Program-made: the position numbers and the translations under genes
Shown here: one piece after another, positions 32,171 to 41,076 of the stretch
Layout of the letters: every line of letters begins with the position of its first letter
Position numbering within the stretch: the first letter of the stretch is position 1
DNA from: Vibrio algicola
GTDB taxonomy: Bacteria; Pseudomonadota; Gammaproteobacteria; Enterobacterales; Vibrionaceae
Reading direction: 5' to 3'
Length of the DNA: 64,000 nt
Assembly (NCBI RefSeq): GCF_009601765.2
Contig: NZ_CP045700.1
Span: 744,001 to 808,000, forward strand
Notes under the pieces: model-generated
Databases searched by the model: none
What the model was told of the DNA's origin: nothing
The model's input: only the letters and a program-made list of their open reading frames with translations

Positions 32171-32403
32171 TAAGCTACTCCTTTCGTCTCAACTTCAGGG
32201 TAACGACTCGGCCAAATATCTTCTGGTGCCATATTTAGTGCATCTGCAATTAGACGTTCACCCTTCGGCCAAGGAGCACATAAAGCATTGTTTAATGTTC
32301 CTCTGTGATACCCGTGGTGCATAGATAATTTGGCAACACTCCAGCCTTTCATTTTTAAGTGAGCAACAATCAATGCTCGTGGCATATCGGTTTTTGTTTC
32401 CAT
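32170..32403 (-). CDS. ner: Ner-like early regulator
   Basis: 77 residues, a Ner/Nlp-type helix-turn-helix protein: RALIVAHLKMKGWSVAKLSMHHGYHRGTLNNAL followed by WPKGERLIADALNMAPEDIWPSRY. Ner shuts off the repressor promoter and tunes early transcription during lytic growth. It is the first gene of the early operon and diverges from the repressor. Confidence 0.92.
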   Translation of the reverse strand: METKTDMPRALIVAHLKMKGWSVAKLSMHHGYHRGTLNNALCAPWPKGERLIADALNMAPEDIWPSRYPEVETKGVA

Positions 32404-32452
32404 TCTTAGCCCCCAATCTGCTAGTATCTCTTTATTACTACATGCACTAAGT

Positions 32453-32518
32453 AACTAAACTTAGTTCGTAAAATCAATTCTTGATCTAAATATAGTTCTT
32501 GTCAACAGCTAAATTTAG
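32453..32518. promoter_or_regulatory. Repressor/Ner operator region with early promoter
   Basis: Three palindromes of the CTAA-nn-TTAG type lie in the divergent gap: AACTAAACTTAGTT (32453-32466), CTAAATATAG (32486-32495) and CTAAATTTAG (32509-32518), with half sites at 32527 and 32548. A minus-strand -35-like TTGACA at 32500-32505 is bracketed by the second and third, so repressor binding there would block the early promoter. The repeats are visible; which protein binds is inferred. Confidence 0.7.
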
Positions 32519-32575
32519 ATCTTTTTCTAAATTACGTTTCTTTTGGGCTAAATGTGGCTCAGGCTAGATACGACA

Positions 32576-33358
32576 ATGGGTTTAAAGAATATGGTCGAAA
32601 AAGACTCAAATTCTTCTAACGATCCGATTGAAAACAAAGGAAATGGATCGTTATCAGAAAGAATTTTGCTTTTGATGAAAGGCAGAAGTGCGAGGCAAGT
32701 AGCTGAGGATTGGGGGATTGGAGCATCTACCGTAAATGCTTATGTCAAAAACGGATCCATTCCAAATCTAAATATAGCGCACCAAATTGCGTGCAGAGAG
32801 GGTGTTAACCTAGAGTGGTTAGCGACAGGCAGAGGCGAAATGCTAGCAATAGATGAGCCTATGAAGCCTATATTCGGAATCAGTGATGTAGCAGAAAGCT
32901 ATGCTGCCTCTAATGAAATGCTCGAATTTTATAATGAGTTTGTTCTTATTCCTGGCTATAGAATTCAAGTCTCAGCCGGACACGGTACAAACCCTTTAGG
33001 CGGTGAAGAAGAACCATGCAGACACCTAGCGTTTAGGCGCAAGTGGTTGAAGTGGCGAGGCTTTAGCGAAAAGGATTTAGCGATTGTATGGGCCAAAGGC
33101 GACAGCATGGAACCAACGATCAACAACAACGACACGCTAGTGGTGCACCTAGGCCGCACCGTTCCACAAGATGGGCACATATATGTTTTTAGAAACGGTG
33201 AGGAGCTGTTTGTGAAGCGTTACCAAAGCATGGTGGGCACGTGGCGTTTAATTAGCGACAACAAAGCTTACAGCATGATGGACATCAAAAAAGAAGAGCA
33301 GCACCAGTTCCAAGTGATAGGCCAAGTGGTTCACATCGCTAAAGACCTGGGCAACTGA
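32576..33358 (+). CDS. S24-family phage repressor (CI/LexA-like)
   Basis: 260 residues from the ATG at 32576; ATGs at 32552 and 32591 are alternatives. An N-terminal helix-turn-helix (SARQVAEDWGIGASTVNAYVK, ~residues 38-60) is joined to a C-terminal S24 peptidase domain with the serine in GDSMEP (Ser177) and lysine in FVKRY (Lys214). A likely self-cleavage Ala-Gly lies in VSAGHG (134-135). It should maintain lysogeny and be inactivated by RecA during SOS. This differs from the Mu c repressor, which lacks an S24 domain. It is the only plus-strand phage gene. Confidence 0.92.
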   Translation: MGLKNMVEKDSNSSNDPIENKGNGSLSERILLLMKGRSARQVAEDWGIGASTVNAYVKNGSIPNLNIAHQIACREGVNLEWLATGRGEMLAIDEPMKPIFGISDVAESYAASNEMLEFYNEFVLIPGYRIQVSAGHGTNPLGGEEEPCRHLAFRRKWLKWRGFSEKDLAIVWAKGDSMEPTINNNDTLVVHLGRTVPQDGHIYVFRNGEELFVKRYQSMVGTWRLISDNKAYSMMDIKKEEQHQFQVIGQVVHIAKDLGN

Positions 33359-33490
33359 TTTAAAAATTTAAAGGCACTTTAAAAACAAAATAAAGCCTTT
33401 TCCAAATTGTTCATTTTACTAGGGCTGATTTTCATAATTTCAAAAAATTGTTCATTTTGAAATTTCCACCATCAACACCTAAAATACAAA

Positions 33491-33523
33491 AAAGGGTTTG
33501 AAGCAAAACGCCTCAAACCCTTT
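33491..33523. terminator. Bidirectional terminator after the repressor
   Basis: AAAGGGTTTGA and TCAAACCCTTT form an 11-bp stem with A and T runs outside, 130 bp after the repressor stop. It would end the repressor transcript and shield the phage left end from outside transcription. Confidence 0.8.
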
Positions 33524-33550
33524 GTTTTTCCTAGCCTCAAACCAAATCCA

Positions 33551-33583
33551 TCCCATTTATTCCGACCAATTCCCATCTATTCC
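33551..33583. repeat. 20-bp-periodic direct repeat near the left end
   Basis: tcccatttattcc (33551-33563) and tcccatctattcc (33571-33583) are two 13-mers differing at one base and spaced by exactly 20 bp, two helical turns, just inside the candidate terminus. TTCCCA also occurs in dyads before mor. A protein binding on one face of the DNA is a plausible reading. Confidence 0.5.
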
Positions 33584-33630
33584 TTATATTGTTCATTTAA
33601 ATAGTCTTCATACACTCATTATTATAAATT

Positions 33631-33660
33631 AAAACGCCTATCTTTCGGGATAGGCGTTTT
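33631..33660 (-). terminator. Terminator of the TRAP-uxuB-uxuA operon
   Basis: AAAACGCCTATC pairs with GATAGGCGTTTT around the loop TTTCGG-, 27 bp after the uxuA stop. It ends the long minus-strand operon. The prophage sits less than 40 bp beyond it, between this terminator and the next host gene, so the insertion breaks no visible gene. Confidence 0.85.
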
Positions 33661-33686
33661 TATAATAGTAATGAAAATCAAAGTGA

Positions 33687-34748
33687 TTATTTGCTGTTTA
33701 AATTATCCCAAACACCAAGAATGTACATGATCCCAAGTGCACGGTCGTATAGACCATAACCAGGACGAGCCCATTTTTCTTCACCCCAAATATGGCGGCC
33801 ATGATCTGGGCGAACATATCCTTGGTAATTATATTTATGCAGTGTTTGGATCACTTTAACCGTATCAACAGAGCCATCACAAGCACGATGCGATGATTCA
33901 ATAAAATCACCATTTTCAAAGCGTTTTACATTACGAATATGGATAAAGTGAATACGATCATGTACTTCATCAATAATATCAGGGATATCATTGGCAGCTG
34001 AACCTAATGAGCCACAGCATAAACTTAAACCGTTATATGGATTATCAACTAACTTAAGGAAACGCTTAATATTATCTTTATTGATGATAATTCGAGGTAA
34101 GCCAAATATTGGGAAGGCAGGATCATCTGGGTGAATACCCATTTTAATATCACACTCTTCACATACTGGAATGATTCTCTCTAGAAAATATTGTAAGTTT
34201 TCCCAAAGTTTTTCAGAATCACAATTTTTATATTGCTCAAATGTTTCTTTTAGGTTCGCCAGGCGCGCAGGTTCCCAACCCGGCATGGTAACTTCAACAT
34301 TTTTAGAAATAGTTTCAATGAGTTCTATTGGATCAATATCATTAATCTTACTTTTTTCAAAAAACAAAGCATTAGAACCATCTTCCATCTCTTTATACAG
34401 CTCTGTTCGAGTCCAATCAAAAACTGGCATAAAGTTATAACACACGACTTTTACGCCAACTTTGGCTAAACGGCGTAATGTTTCGATATATATATCAATA
34501 TACTTATCACGACTCGGTAAGCCTAACTTAATGTCTTCATGGACATTAACGCTTTCGACAACATCGATATTAAAGCCAGCATCTTCAATGATTTTCTTTT
34601 CCGCGAGGATCCGCTCTTCGCTCCATAACTCCCCTGCTTGCATATCATGTAATGACCACACAATGCCTTCAACGCCTGGGATTTGCTTTATATTGGCTAA
34701 CGTAATTTGATCATTACCTTCGCCATACCATCTAAATGTCATTTTCAT
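33687..34748 (-). CDS. uxuA: Mannonate dehydratase
   Basis: Converts D-mannonate to 2-keto-3-deoxygluconate (KDG) in the cytoplasm. 353 residues, somewhat shorter than the E. coli enzyme (394), as in many other bacteria. Family motifs are CYNFMPVFDWTRT (103-115), GIHPDDP (204-210), LSLCCGSLG (241-249), IHIRNVK (269-275) and RPDHGRH (313-319). The His, Cys and Asp residues in these blocks form the metal site. It lies 12 bp after uxuB as the last gene of the operon and is followed by a terminator. Confidence 0.95.
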   Translation of the reverse strand: MKMTFRWYGEGNDQITLANIKQIPGVEGIVWSLHDMQAGELWSEERILAEKKIIEDAGFNIDVVESVNVHEDIKLGLPSRDKYIDIYIETLRRLAKVGVKVVCYNFMPVFDWTRTELYKEMEDGSNALFFEKSKINDIDPIELIETISKNVEVTMPGWEPARLANLKETFEQYKNCDSEKLWENLQYFLERIIPVCEECDIKMGIHPDDPAFPIFGLPRIIINKDNIKRFLKLVDNPYNGLSLCCGSLGSAANDIPDIIDEVHDRIHFIHIRNVKRFENGDFIESSHRACDGSVDTVKVIQTLHKYNYQGYVRPDHGRHIWGEEKWARPGYGLYDRALGIMYILGVWDNLNSK

Positions 34749-34760
34749 TTAAATTATTTC

Positions 34761-36239
34761 CTATTTATTCATTACGAATTGATGAACGGATTCTTTCGCA
34801 CCGTGTTCATTCAATGTATTCAATGCTGATAATAAGTTCGATTTGAATGTTTCGTTAGCCGCTATTTTTTTATTAAACATTTGTTCTATTGATAAAAATG
34901 CATTAATTAAAGACTCGGATTCTTTATTGTTAGCCCAAATATCAGTAAAGGTCTCTTTCAGCGGGTCTTGTACATCAATATCATTACCTTGCTCATCGAT
35001 ACCACTTGCATACTTAATCCAAGCGGCTAACGCAAGGTATAGGCCTTTAATTTGAACATTATTGTCTAGGCCATATTGAATGGTTTCTAACCAACGCTGT
35101 GGAATTTTTTGTGAGCCATCCATCGCGATTTGCCATGTACGATGTTGTAATGCCGCATTCTCATAGCGCTCAATCAAGGAATCTTTATAAGCGCCTAAAT
35201 CTATACCTTCAATATGGATAGAAGGTGAAATTTCTGTATCCATCAAATACCGTACAAACGTTTTAAATTTATCATCGTTCATCGTTTCTGAGACGGTTTG
35301 GTAACCTGATAAATACCCAAGATAAGCAATAGCAGAGTGTGTGCCATTTAATAAACGTAGCTTCATTTCTTCAAATGGCACCACATTATCAGTGAATACA
35401 ATATTAGAAATCGAGGTTTGATCCCAAGCCGGTCTTTCATTAATAAATTTATCTTCAATAACCCACTGCAAGAATGGTTCGGTCATAACACAAGCATGAT
35501 CGACTAAACCTAGGACTTGTTCTATTTTCTTCACATCGTCATCCGTTGTTCTTGGAACAATTCGGTCAACCATAGTGCAAGGGAATTTAATATTCGCTTT
35601 AATCCAGGTATGTAACTCAGGATCATAAGCTTCGGCAAAATCTAAGACTACTTGCTCAAGAACATGACCATTCTCAGGTAAGTTGTCACATGTTAATGGA
35701 GTAAATGGTGCAATATTATTGTTACGACGATATTGAATCGCATTGATTAAAAATCCGATCGCCGATTTTGGTTTATCTAGGTTAGCCAAATCATGCACAA
35801 TGAATGGATGCTCTAAATTCAAATGCCCATTAGCGGGATTATGGCAATATCCTTTTTCAGTAATCGTTAGTGATACAACCTTCACATCACTACTGTGCAT
35901 GTATTTTAGAACTTCGTCGCTTTCATCGCTGTTAATTATACGGTCTACAGAACCAACAACATGTAGAGTTAGATCTTCGTTATAACCAACACCAACTGTA
36001 TATAAATTATCTTGTGGACTTAATTGAGATTTAACATCGATACCACCCCAATTCACACCAACAATTTTCCAGTTACCGCCAATTTCACGCATAAGCGTAT
36101 CTGTAATTAAAGCTTGATGAGCTCGGTGAAAAGCGCCAAAACCTAAATGAACAATGCCAACAGTCGATGCTTGAATTTGTGTATTTGGCTTAATTTTTGC
36201 GTTAGCTTGCGCAATATTTTGATTCGAAAGTAAATTCAT
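34761..36239 (-). CDS. uxuB: Fructuronate reductase (mannitol dehydrogenase family)
   Basis: 492 residues from the ATG at 36239 (GGAT upstream); a TTG four codons earlier is an alternative. The N-terminal NAD site is VGIVHLGFGAFHRAHQA (27-43) and the catalytic domain carries MKLRLLNGTHSAIAYLG. It reduces D-fructuronate to D-mannonate, the substrate of the UxuA encoded next. Tagaturonate reductase (UxaB) belongs to the same superfamily, but the pairing with uxuA favours fructuronate. Confidence 0.93.
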   Translation of the reverse strand: MNLLSNQNIAQANAKIKPNTQIQASTVGIVHLGFGAFHRAHQALITDTLMREIGGNWKIVGVNWGGIDVKSQLSPQDNLYTVGVGYNEDLTLHVVGSVDRIINSDESDEVLKYMHSSDVKVVSLTITEKGYCHNPANGHLNLEHPFIVHDLANLDKPKSAIGFLINAIQYRRNNNIAPFTPLTCDNLPENGHVLEQVVLDFAEAYDPELHTWIKANIKFPCTMVDRIVPRTTDDDVKKIEQVLGLVDHACVMTEPFLQWVIEDKFINERPAWDQTSISNIVFTDNVVPFEEMKLRLLNGTHSAIAYLGYLSGYQTVSETMNDDKFKTFVRYLMDTEISPSIHIEGIDLGAYKDSLIERYENAALQHRTWQIAMDGSQKIPQRWLETIQYGLDNNVQIKGLYLALAAWIKYASGIDEQGNDIDVQDPLKETFTDIWANNKESESLINAFLSIEQMFNKKIAANETFKSNLLSALNTLNEHGAKESVHQFVMNK

Positions 36240-36294
36240 TTTTATATCCAATAAAGTAAAGCATATGCAGCGAACCGCATATGCTTGGTGTTAA

Positions 36295-37263
36295 TTATTT
36301 TTGAGCATCTTGAATTTGGTTTAACATATCAGCCAAATCTGGATTTTCTTTTTTGAATTTTTCATATACAGGTTTCACTGCTTCTTGGAATGCAGGGATA
36401 TCACTGTTCACAAAGTTCACTTTTTGCGCTTTAAGATCAGTTAATGATTTATCAACATACGCGTTCCAGTTGGTCTTTTGTTGCTCAACAGTTTCTTTAG
36501 CGACTTTACGAATCGCCACTTGTTGGTCTGGCGTTAAGTTATTCCAAACCGTCGTAGATACCACTAAGACATCAGGAACCATGGTGTGCATATCGTATGA
36601 GAAATATTTTTTAACTTCATAATGACGAGAAGAGTAATAAGATGGGATATTATTTTCTGCTCCATCTACAACACCTTGTTGAAGCGCTGAATACAACTCA
36701 CCGTATGGTAGTGGTACCGCTGTCGCGCCTAATGCTTTCATGGTATCAATAGAAATTGGTGAGTTTTGCACACGAATTTTCATACCTTTCAAATCAGAAG
36801 GCTCTTTGATTGGCTTATCGGCATAGAAACTACGCTCACCTGCATCTAAGAATGCAAGGCCAATAAAGCCTGATTTTTCAGATGATGCTAAGATTTCGTC
36901 ACCAATTGGACCTTCTAATACCTTGTCATAGCTTGCTTTATCTTTAAATAAGTAAGGCAGTGATAAAATATTATAATCTGGCGCAAAAGTACTTAAAGGA
37001 GCAGCACTGACTTTAGTAAAGGCAATAGTTCCATTTTGAACCATTTGCAATAGATTCGTTTCATCTCCTAAAGTACCGTTTGGATATACCTTAACGCGGA
37101 TATGAGTTTCAGCTTTCACTTGCTGAGCAAACCATGTCAGTGATTTATGCACCGGATGTTCCGTTGGCAATGCGTGCGCAAGCTTTAATGTCGCGGCCTG
37201 AGCTTGAAATGCCATAGCTGATACTAAAGCGACTGACATTAGTAGTTTTTTCATGTTTTTCAT
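36295..37263 (-). CDS. TRAP transporter solute-binding protein (DctP type), uronate-like
   Basis: 322 residues with a signal peptide cleaved near Ala23 (FQAQA-A). It is a periplasmic DctP-family receptor: HPVHKSLTWFAQQV, PNGTLGDETNLLQMVQNGTI, then the ligand-clamping arginine region MKIRVQNSP (161-169) and PLPYGELYSALQQGVVDGAE. The operon with uxuB and uxuA makes glucuronate or galacturonate the likely ligand. The gene follows the large permease with an 17-bp gap. Confidence 0.92.
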   Translation of the reverse strand: MKNMKKLLMSVALVSAMAFQAQAATLKLAHALPTEHPVHKSLTWFAQQVKAETHIRVKVYPNGTLGDETNLLQMVQNGTIAFTKVSAAPLSTFAPDYNILSLPYLFKDKASYDKVLEGPIGDEILASSEKSGFIGLAFLDAGERSFYADKPIKEPSDLKGMKIRVQNSPISIDTMKALGATAVPLPYGELYSALQQGVVDGAENNIPSYYSSRHYEVKKYFSYDMHTMVPDVLVVSTTVWNNLTPDQQVAIRKVAKETVEQQKTNWNAYVDKSLTDLKAQKVNFVNSDIPAFQEAVKPVYEKFKKENPDLADMLNQIQDAQK

Positions 37264-37280
37264 TCAAATGTTCCTTTTTA

Positions 37281-38639
37281 TTATTGTTGATAGCCCGCAA
37301 GGCGAGGTAGCCAGAGAGATATCTCAGGGAATATAGTAACGATAGCAAGTGTAATAACCATGATTGCAAATAGAGGCAATAATTTAGGTACAACCTGACC
37401 TAACTTAGTACCAGACACACTACAACCAACAAACAACGCAGTTCCTACAGGTGGAGTACAAATTCCGATACACAAGTTAAAGACTAAAATGATACCGAAG
37501 TGAATAGGATCAATACCCAATTGAGTCGCAATAGGTAAGAATATCGGGGTAAAAATTAATACCGCTGGCGTCATATCCATAAAGGTACCAACTACCAACA
37601 AAATCACGTTCATTAACAGCATAACCATTATTGGGTTATTCGATGCTGCTAAAACAAAATCAGCAATGAATCCTGGGATGTCAGCGTTTGCCATTGACCA
37701 AGACATCATTGACGATGTCGCAACCATAAGAAGAACTATCGAGGTAGTAACCACACTTTCAATCAATAAAGGAAGCATGTCTTTCATCTTTAATTCACGA
37801 TAAGCAATACCAAGGATCAAACTGTAAACCACCGCAATAGCTGAAGCTTCCGTCGCGGTAAAGATACCGCCTAAAATACCCCCCATAATGATGACAACTA
37901 GGCTTAAGCTAGGTATGGCATCAAGGACAACTTTTCTTTTCTTCTCTTTAAAGACGATACGTTGAGCTGGGATACCAAAACGTTTACCTAAAAGGAAGAT
38001 ACCAATCATAATGCCCAGTCCCATTAACAAACCAGGTAAGTAACCCGCAATGAAGAGATACTGCACAGAGGTGGTACTAACAAGTGCGTATAAAATCAAG
38101 ATATTTGATGGTGGGATTAATAAACCCGTAGGACATGAAGCCACATTCACAGCAGCAGAAAACTCCGGTGGATAATCATGCTCATCGTATAATGGTTTCA
38201 TGATGCCACCAACCGCAGCAGCAGAAGCCGCAGCTGAACCAGAAAGAGAACCAAACATCATGTTGGCTAGTACGTTAACATGAGATAACGAACCTGGAAG
38301 TTTGCCACCAAATATCATGGCAAAGTTAATCAGTCGAGAAGCTAATCCTCCTCGATTCATTAAATTCCCAGCAACGATGAAAAAGGGCAGCGCGAGCAGA
38401 CCAAAATTATCGAGCCCATTAGCAAATTTTTGTGAACTAAGCACCATTGCTTGATCGAGAGGAAAGTCAATGAATATAGTTAATATCGCAGCGATACCAA
38501 TTGAAAATGCAATTGGCACGCCGATAAGTAATAAAACACCTAATACGCCAAACAATACAGCGACAGGAATAAAATCAAAGAACACATCTGGCGCATTGGC
38601 GAGAAAGTGTGCTGAAAATAATAAATCTAGTAAAGTCAT
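37281..38639 (-). CDS. TRAP transporter large permease (DctM)
   Basis: 452 residues, strongly hydrophobic with about 12 membrane segments. Family features are LLALPFFIVAGNLMNRGG, ASCPTGLLIPPSNILILYA and FNLCIGICTPPVGTALFVG. It forms the sodium-driven transport core together with the small subunit encoded 3 bp upstream and the binding protein downstream. Confidence 0.95.
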   Translation of the reverse strand: MTLLDLLFSAHFLANAPDVFFDFIPVAVLFGVLGVLLLIGVPIAFSIGIAAILTIFIDFPLDQAMVLSSQKFANGLDNFGLLALPFFIVAGNLMNRGGLASRLINFAMIFGGKLPGSLSHVNVLANMMFGSLSGSAAASAAAVGGIMKPLYDEHDYPPEFSAAVNVASCPTGLLIPPSNILILYALVSTTSVQYLFIAGYLPGLLMGLGIMIGIFLLGKRFGIPAQRIVFKEKKRKVVLDAIPSLSLVVIIMGGILGGIFTATEASAIAVVYSLILGIAYRELKMKDMLPLLIESVVTTSIVLLMVATSSMMSWSMANADIPGFIADFVLAASNNPIMVMLLMNVILLVVGTFMDMTPAVLIFTPIFLPIATQLGIDPIHFGIILVFNLCIGICTPPVGTALFVGCSVSGTKLGQVVPKLLPLFAIMVITLAIVTIFPEISLWLPRLAGYQQ

Positions 38640-38642
38640 TGT

Positions 38643-39167
38643 TTATTTTCCTTGAGTTTCATTTTTAGGCGAAACAAGTGATATAACGGATTCACAAATA
38701 TCAACTAAACCATAATAAAGGATAAGCACGCCTGAAAAAGGAACCACTAAATATACGTAACCCATTTTTAAGCTTTCACCAAAAATCTCAATACCTGGTG
38801 AAATCTGACCATGACGTAAGGTTGAACTCACCATCTCACCGCCACCATAAATCAGGGCAACAGCAGCAAATGCACAAATAATAAGGTTAATGATAATGCC
38901 AAGTATTTTTTGACCTCTTACTTCTAACTTCGAAGCCAATAATTCTAATGCAAGGTGACGTTTAATTGAGTAGGTATACGCCCCTCCTAAAATACCAATC
39001 CACATTAGTAAATAACGAGAGAGTTCATCGGTAAAACTAGCCGGATCTTGAAGTACAAAGCGAGTAAATACCTGCCATACAACTGCAATAATCATGACTA
39101 TCATAAAAAAAGCGAGCAAGTACTCCAGTGCCTTTCCTAGATAGTTGTTGAATTGTTTTACAATCAT
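38643..39167 (-). CDS. TRAP transporter small permease (DctQ)
   Basis: 174 residues with four membrane segments and the RFVLQDPASFTDELSRYLLMWIGILGG motif region typical of DctQ. It is the first gene of the operon (AGAGGATAAA ribosome site before the ATG), transcribed from the divergent promoter region shared with uxaC. Confidence 0.93.
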   Translation of the reverse strand: MIVKQFNNYLGKALEYLLAFFMIVMIIAVVWQVFTRFVLQDPASFTDELSRYLLMWIGILGGAYTYSIKRHLALELLASKLEVRGQKILGIIINLIICAFAAVALIYGGGEMVSSTLRHGQISPGIEIFGESLKMGYVYLVVPFSGVLILYYGLVDICESVISLVSPKNETQGK

Positions 39168-39516
39168 TTTATCCTCTTTAGATCTGTTTTATGCTGCAAG
39201 TTAAATTATATCCATTTGATATTAATGATAATTTATCATCCAACCTAACATTGGTCAGACCAAAATGACATATATCACCTCTTGATTAGCCATACTATGT
39301 ATTGGTATGACATCTAAAACCAGAACCAAGATCAACAAAACAAAATTAAACTTACAAAATGTTACATTATTTGAAGTTGATCACTAAAAAAACATCACTA
39401 AACCCTACTATTTGCGTGATATCGCACAATTAAACCGCTACTTTAATAGCTATTGCTCTTTTAAATGTTAGTGGCTTATACTTGATAAATCAGTATAACA
39501 ACTTAAGGAAAACCTA
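39168..39516. promoter_or_regulatory. Divergent promoter region TRAP-uxuBA / uxaC with UxuR/ExuR-like sites
   Basis: No gene fits in this 349-bp gap. It holds TTGGTCAGACCAA (39251-39263), a perfect 5+3+5 or 6+1+6 dyad, and TTGGTATGACA (39302-39312). Both resemble the TTGGTATACCAA operator of E. coli UxuR/ExuR, and the second matches sites before gntR (43398-43408) and kduI (43666-43676). It probably controls both divergent operons. The GntR regulator at 42654-43379 is the natural candidate. Confidence 0.65.
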
Positions 39517-40920
39517 ATGAAACCATTCCTTGGTGAAGACTTTCTTCTGCATAATGAAACGGCTCGTCGTCTCTATCACGAAGTTGCTCACAACTTACCT
39601 ATTTTAGATTATCACTGCCATTTGATCCCAGGCCAGGTCGCTGATGATTATCGCTTTAGTAACCTAACTGACATCTGGCTGCGTGGTGATCACTACAAAT
39701 GGCGAGCTATGCGCAGTAATGGTGTATTAGAAAAATATTGTGCGGGGGATGCTTCAGATAAAGAGAAATTTTTAGCCTTTGCCAAAACAATTCCAAATAC
39801 AATTGGTAATCCAATTTATCATTGGACACATTTAGAATTACGTCGCCCGTTTGGTATTACAGACCTAACATTAAATGAATCCAATGCTGAACGTGTATGG
39901 GATCAATGCAACGAAATGCTAGCAACTCCTGAATTTAGTGCACGTTCGATTATGAAAAAGATGAATGTTGAGATGGTGGGCACAACGGATGATCCTATTG
40001 ATGATCTCAGTGCACATAAAAAAGTCGCCGATGATGGGAGTTTTGATGTTCAAATGCTGCCAAGCTGGCGACCAGATAAAGCTTATAATGTAAACTTACC
40101 GACCTTCCCTGCTTATATCCAACAATTAGCCAAAGTTTCTGATGTCAACATTGAGAACTTTGATTCTTTAACTACCGCGTTAAACAAACGTCTAGACTAT
40201 TTTGCTGCACATGGTTGTAAAGTTTCTGATCATGGTTTAGACACCGTTGTTTATGCAGAGTCCACTCCCGCCCAACTTGATGCAATCTTATTGAAAGGCT
40301 TGCAATTAATGCCGCTCTCAGATGATGAAGTTGCGCAATTTAAAACTGCAGTATTAGTTTTTCTTGGGCGTGAATATTCAAAACGTGATTGGGTGCAGCA
40401 ATATCATATTGGTGCGATTCGTAATAACAATAGCAGAATGTTGACCTTACTTGGTCCAGATACTGGTTTTGACTCCATTCATGACCAATTGATCGCCAAA
40501 CCTTTATCACAATTATTGGACGCGCTAGATAAAGATGATGCGCTGCCTAAAACCATTTTATACGCTCTAAATCCACGAGATAACGAAGTGCTTGCCACAA
40601 TGTGCGGTAATTTCCAAGGTGGTGGGATCGCAGGAAAAATTCAATTTGGTTCTGGTTGGTGGTTTAATGACCAAAAAGACGGAATGGAGCGTCAAATGGC
40701 GCAACTTTCTCAACTTGGTTTACTCAGCCGATTTGTCGGTATGCTGACCGATAGCCGCAGCTTCTTATCTTATACTCGTCATGAGTATTTCCGCAGAATC
40801 CTTTGTCAAATGATTGGCCAATGGGTCGAAAACGGTGAAGCGCCAAATGATTTTGATTTATTAAGTAAAATGGTCGCCGACATTAGCTATAACAACGCAA
40901 AAGAATATTTTAGATTATAG
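39517..40920 (+). CDS. uxaC: Uronate isomerase
   Basis: 467 residues, the normal length for UxaC. It isomerises D-glucuronate to D-fructuronate and D-galacturonate to D-tagaturonate. An amidohydrolase-type metal motif DYHCHL (His33, His35) lies near the N-terminus. [16 protein letters not shown] and the C-terminal [38 protein letters not shown] are diagnostic. AAGGAAAACCTA precedes the ATG. A second, more divergent uxaC lies at 47960. Confidence 0.95.
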   Translation: MKPFLGEDFLLHNETARRLYHEVAHNLPILDYHCHLIPGQVADDYRFSNLTDIWLRGDHYKWRAMRSNGVLEKYCAGDASDKEKFLAFAKTIPNTIGNPIYHWTHLELRRPFGITDLTLNESNAERVWDQCNEMLATPEFSARSIMKKMNVEMVGTTDDPIDDLSAHKKVADDGSFDVQMLPSWRPDKAYNVNLPTFPAYIQQLAKVSDVNIENFDSLTTALNKRLDYFAAHGCKVSDHGLDTVVYAESTPAQLDAILLKGLQLMPLSDDEVAQFKTAVLVFLGREYSKRDWVQQYHIGAIRNNNSRMLTLLGPDTGFDSIHDQLIAKPLSQLLDALDKDDALPKTILYALNPRDNEVLATMCGNFQGGGIAGKIQFGSGWWFNDQKDGMERQMAQLSQLGLLSRFVGMLTDSRSFLSYTRHEYFRRILCQMIGQWVENGEAPNDFDLLSKMVADISYNNAKEYFRL

Positions 40921-40932
40921 TTCCCCCAAAAA

Positions 40933-40960
40933 AAGTGAGAGGAGTGATCGCCTCTCACTT
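40933..40960. terminator. Terminator after uxaC
   Basis: AAGTGAGAGG and CCTCTCACTT form a 10-bp stem with an 8-base loop, 13 bp after the uxaC stop, with an A-run on the left. On the plus strand the T-run is weak, so partial read-through into uxaA is possible. Confidence 0.65.
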
Positions 40961-41076
40961 ATTACTTACCCAATAAACTTACCTCACCTAATCGCTTGAG
41001 TGTATCAGATCCAAAATCACATATTATATTAGGTTGGCATCACCATAATTATCGAAATTTTTCTCTAGGAGGCCAT

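Larger units (their letters stand above)
579..33595. mobile_element. Mu-like transposable prophage, apparently complete
   Basis: About 33 kb holding, in Mu order, repressor, ner, MuA, MuB, GemA, Mor, lysis genes, terminase, portal, MuF, protease, capsid, sheath, tube, tape measure, gpN, gpP, gp45-48 and tail fibre genes. The genetic left end is at high coordinates. The boundaries proposed here are TGAACA (579) and TGTTCA (33595), with internal copies spaced as in Mu. The gene set has no obvious frameshift, so the phage may be viable. The flanks do not show a clean 5-bp target duplication (AAATA before 579, TTTAA after 33595), so the exact ends are uncertain by a few bases. Confidence 0.85.
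33408..33595. repeat. Candidate genetic left-end transposase sites
   Basis: TGTTCA occurs at 33408-33413 (extended TGTTCATTTTACTAGGG, matching the right-end sites), 33449-33454 and 33590-33595. The outermost copy is separated from the inner pair by about 140 bp and the inner two by 41 bp, recalling the Mu L1 / L2-L3 layout. Between them lie a bidirectional terminator (33491-33523) and a 20-bp-periodic repeat (33551-33583). Confidence 0.55.
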
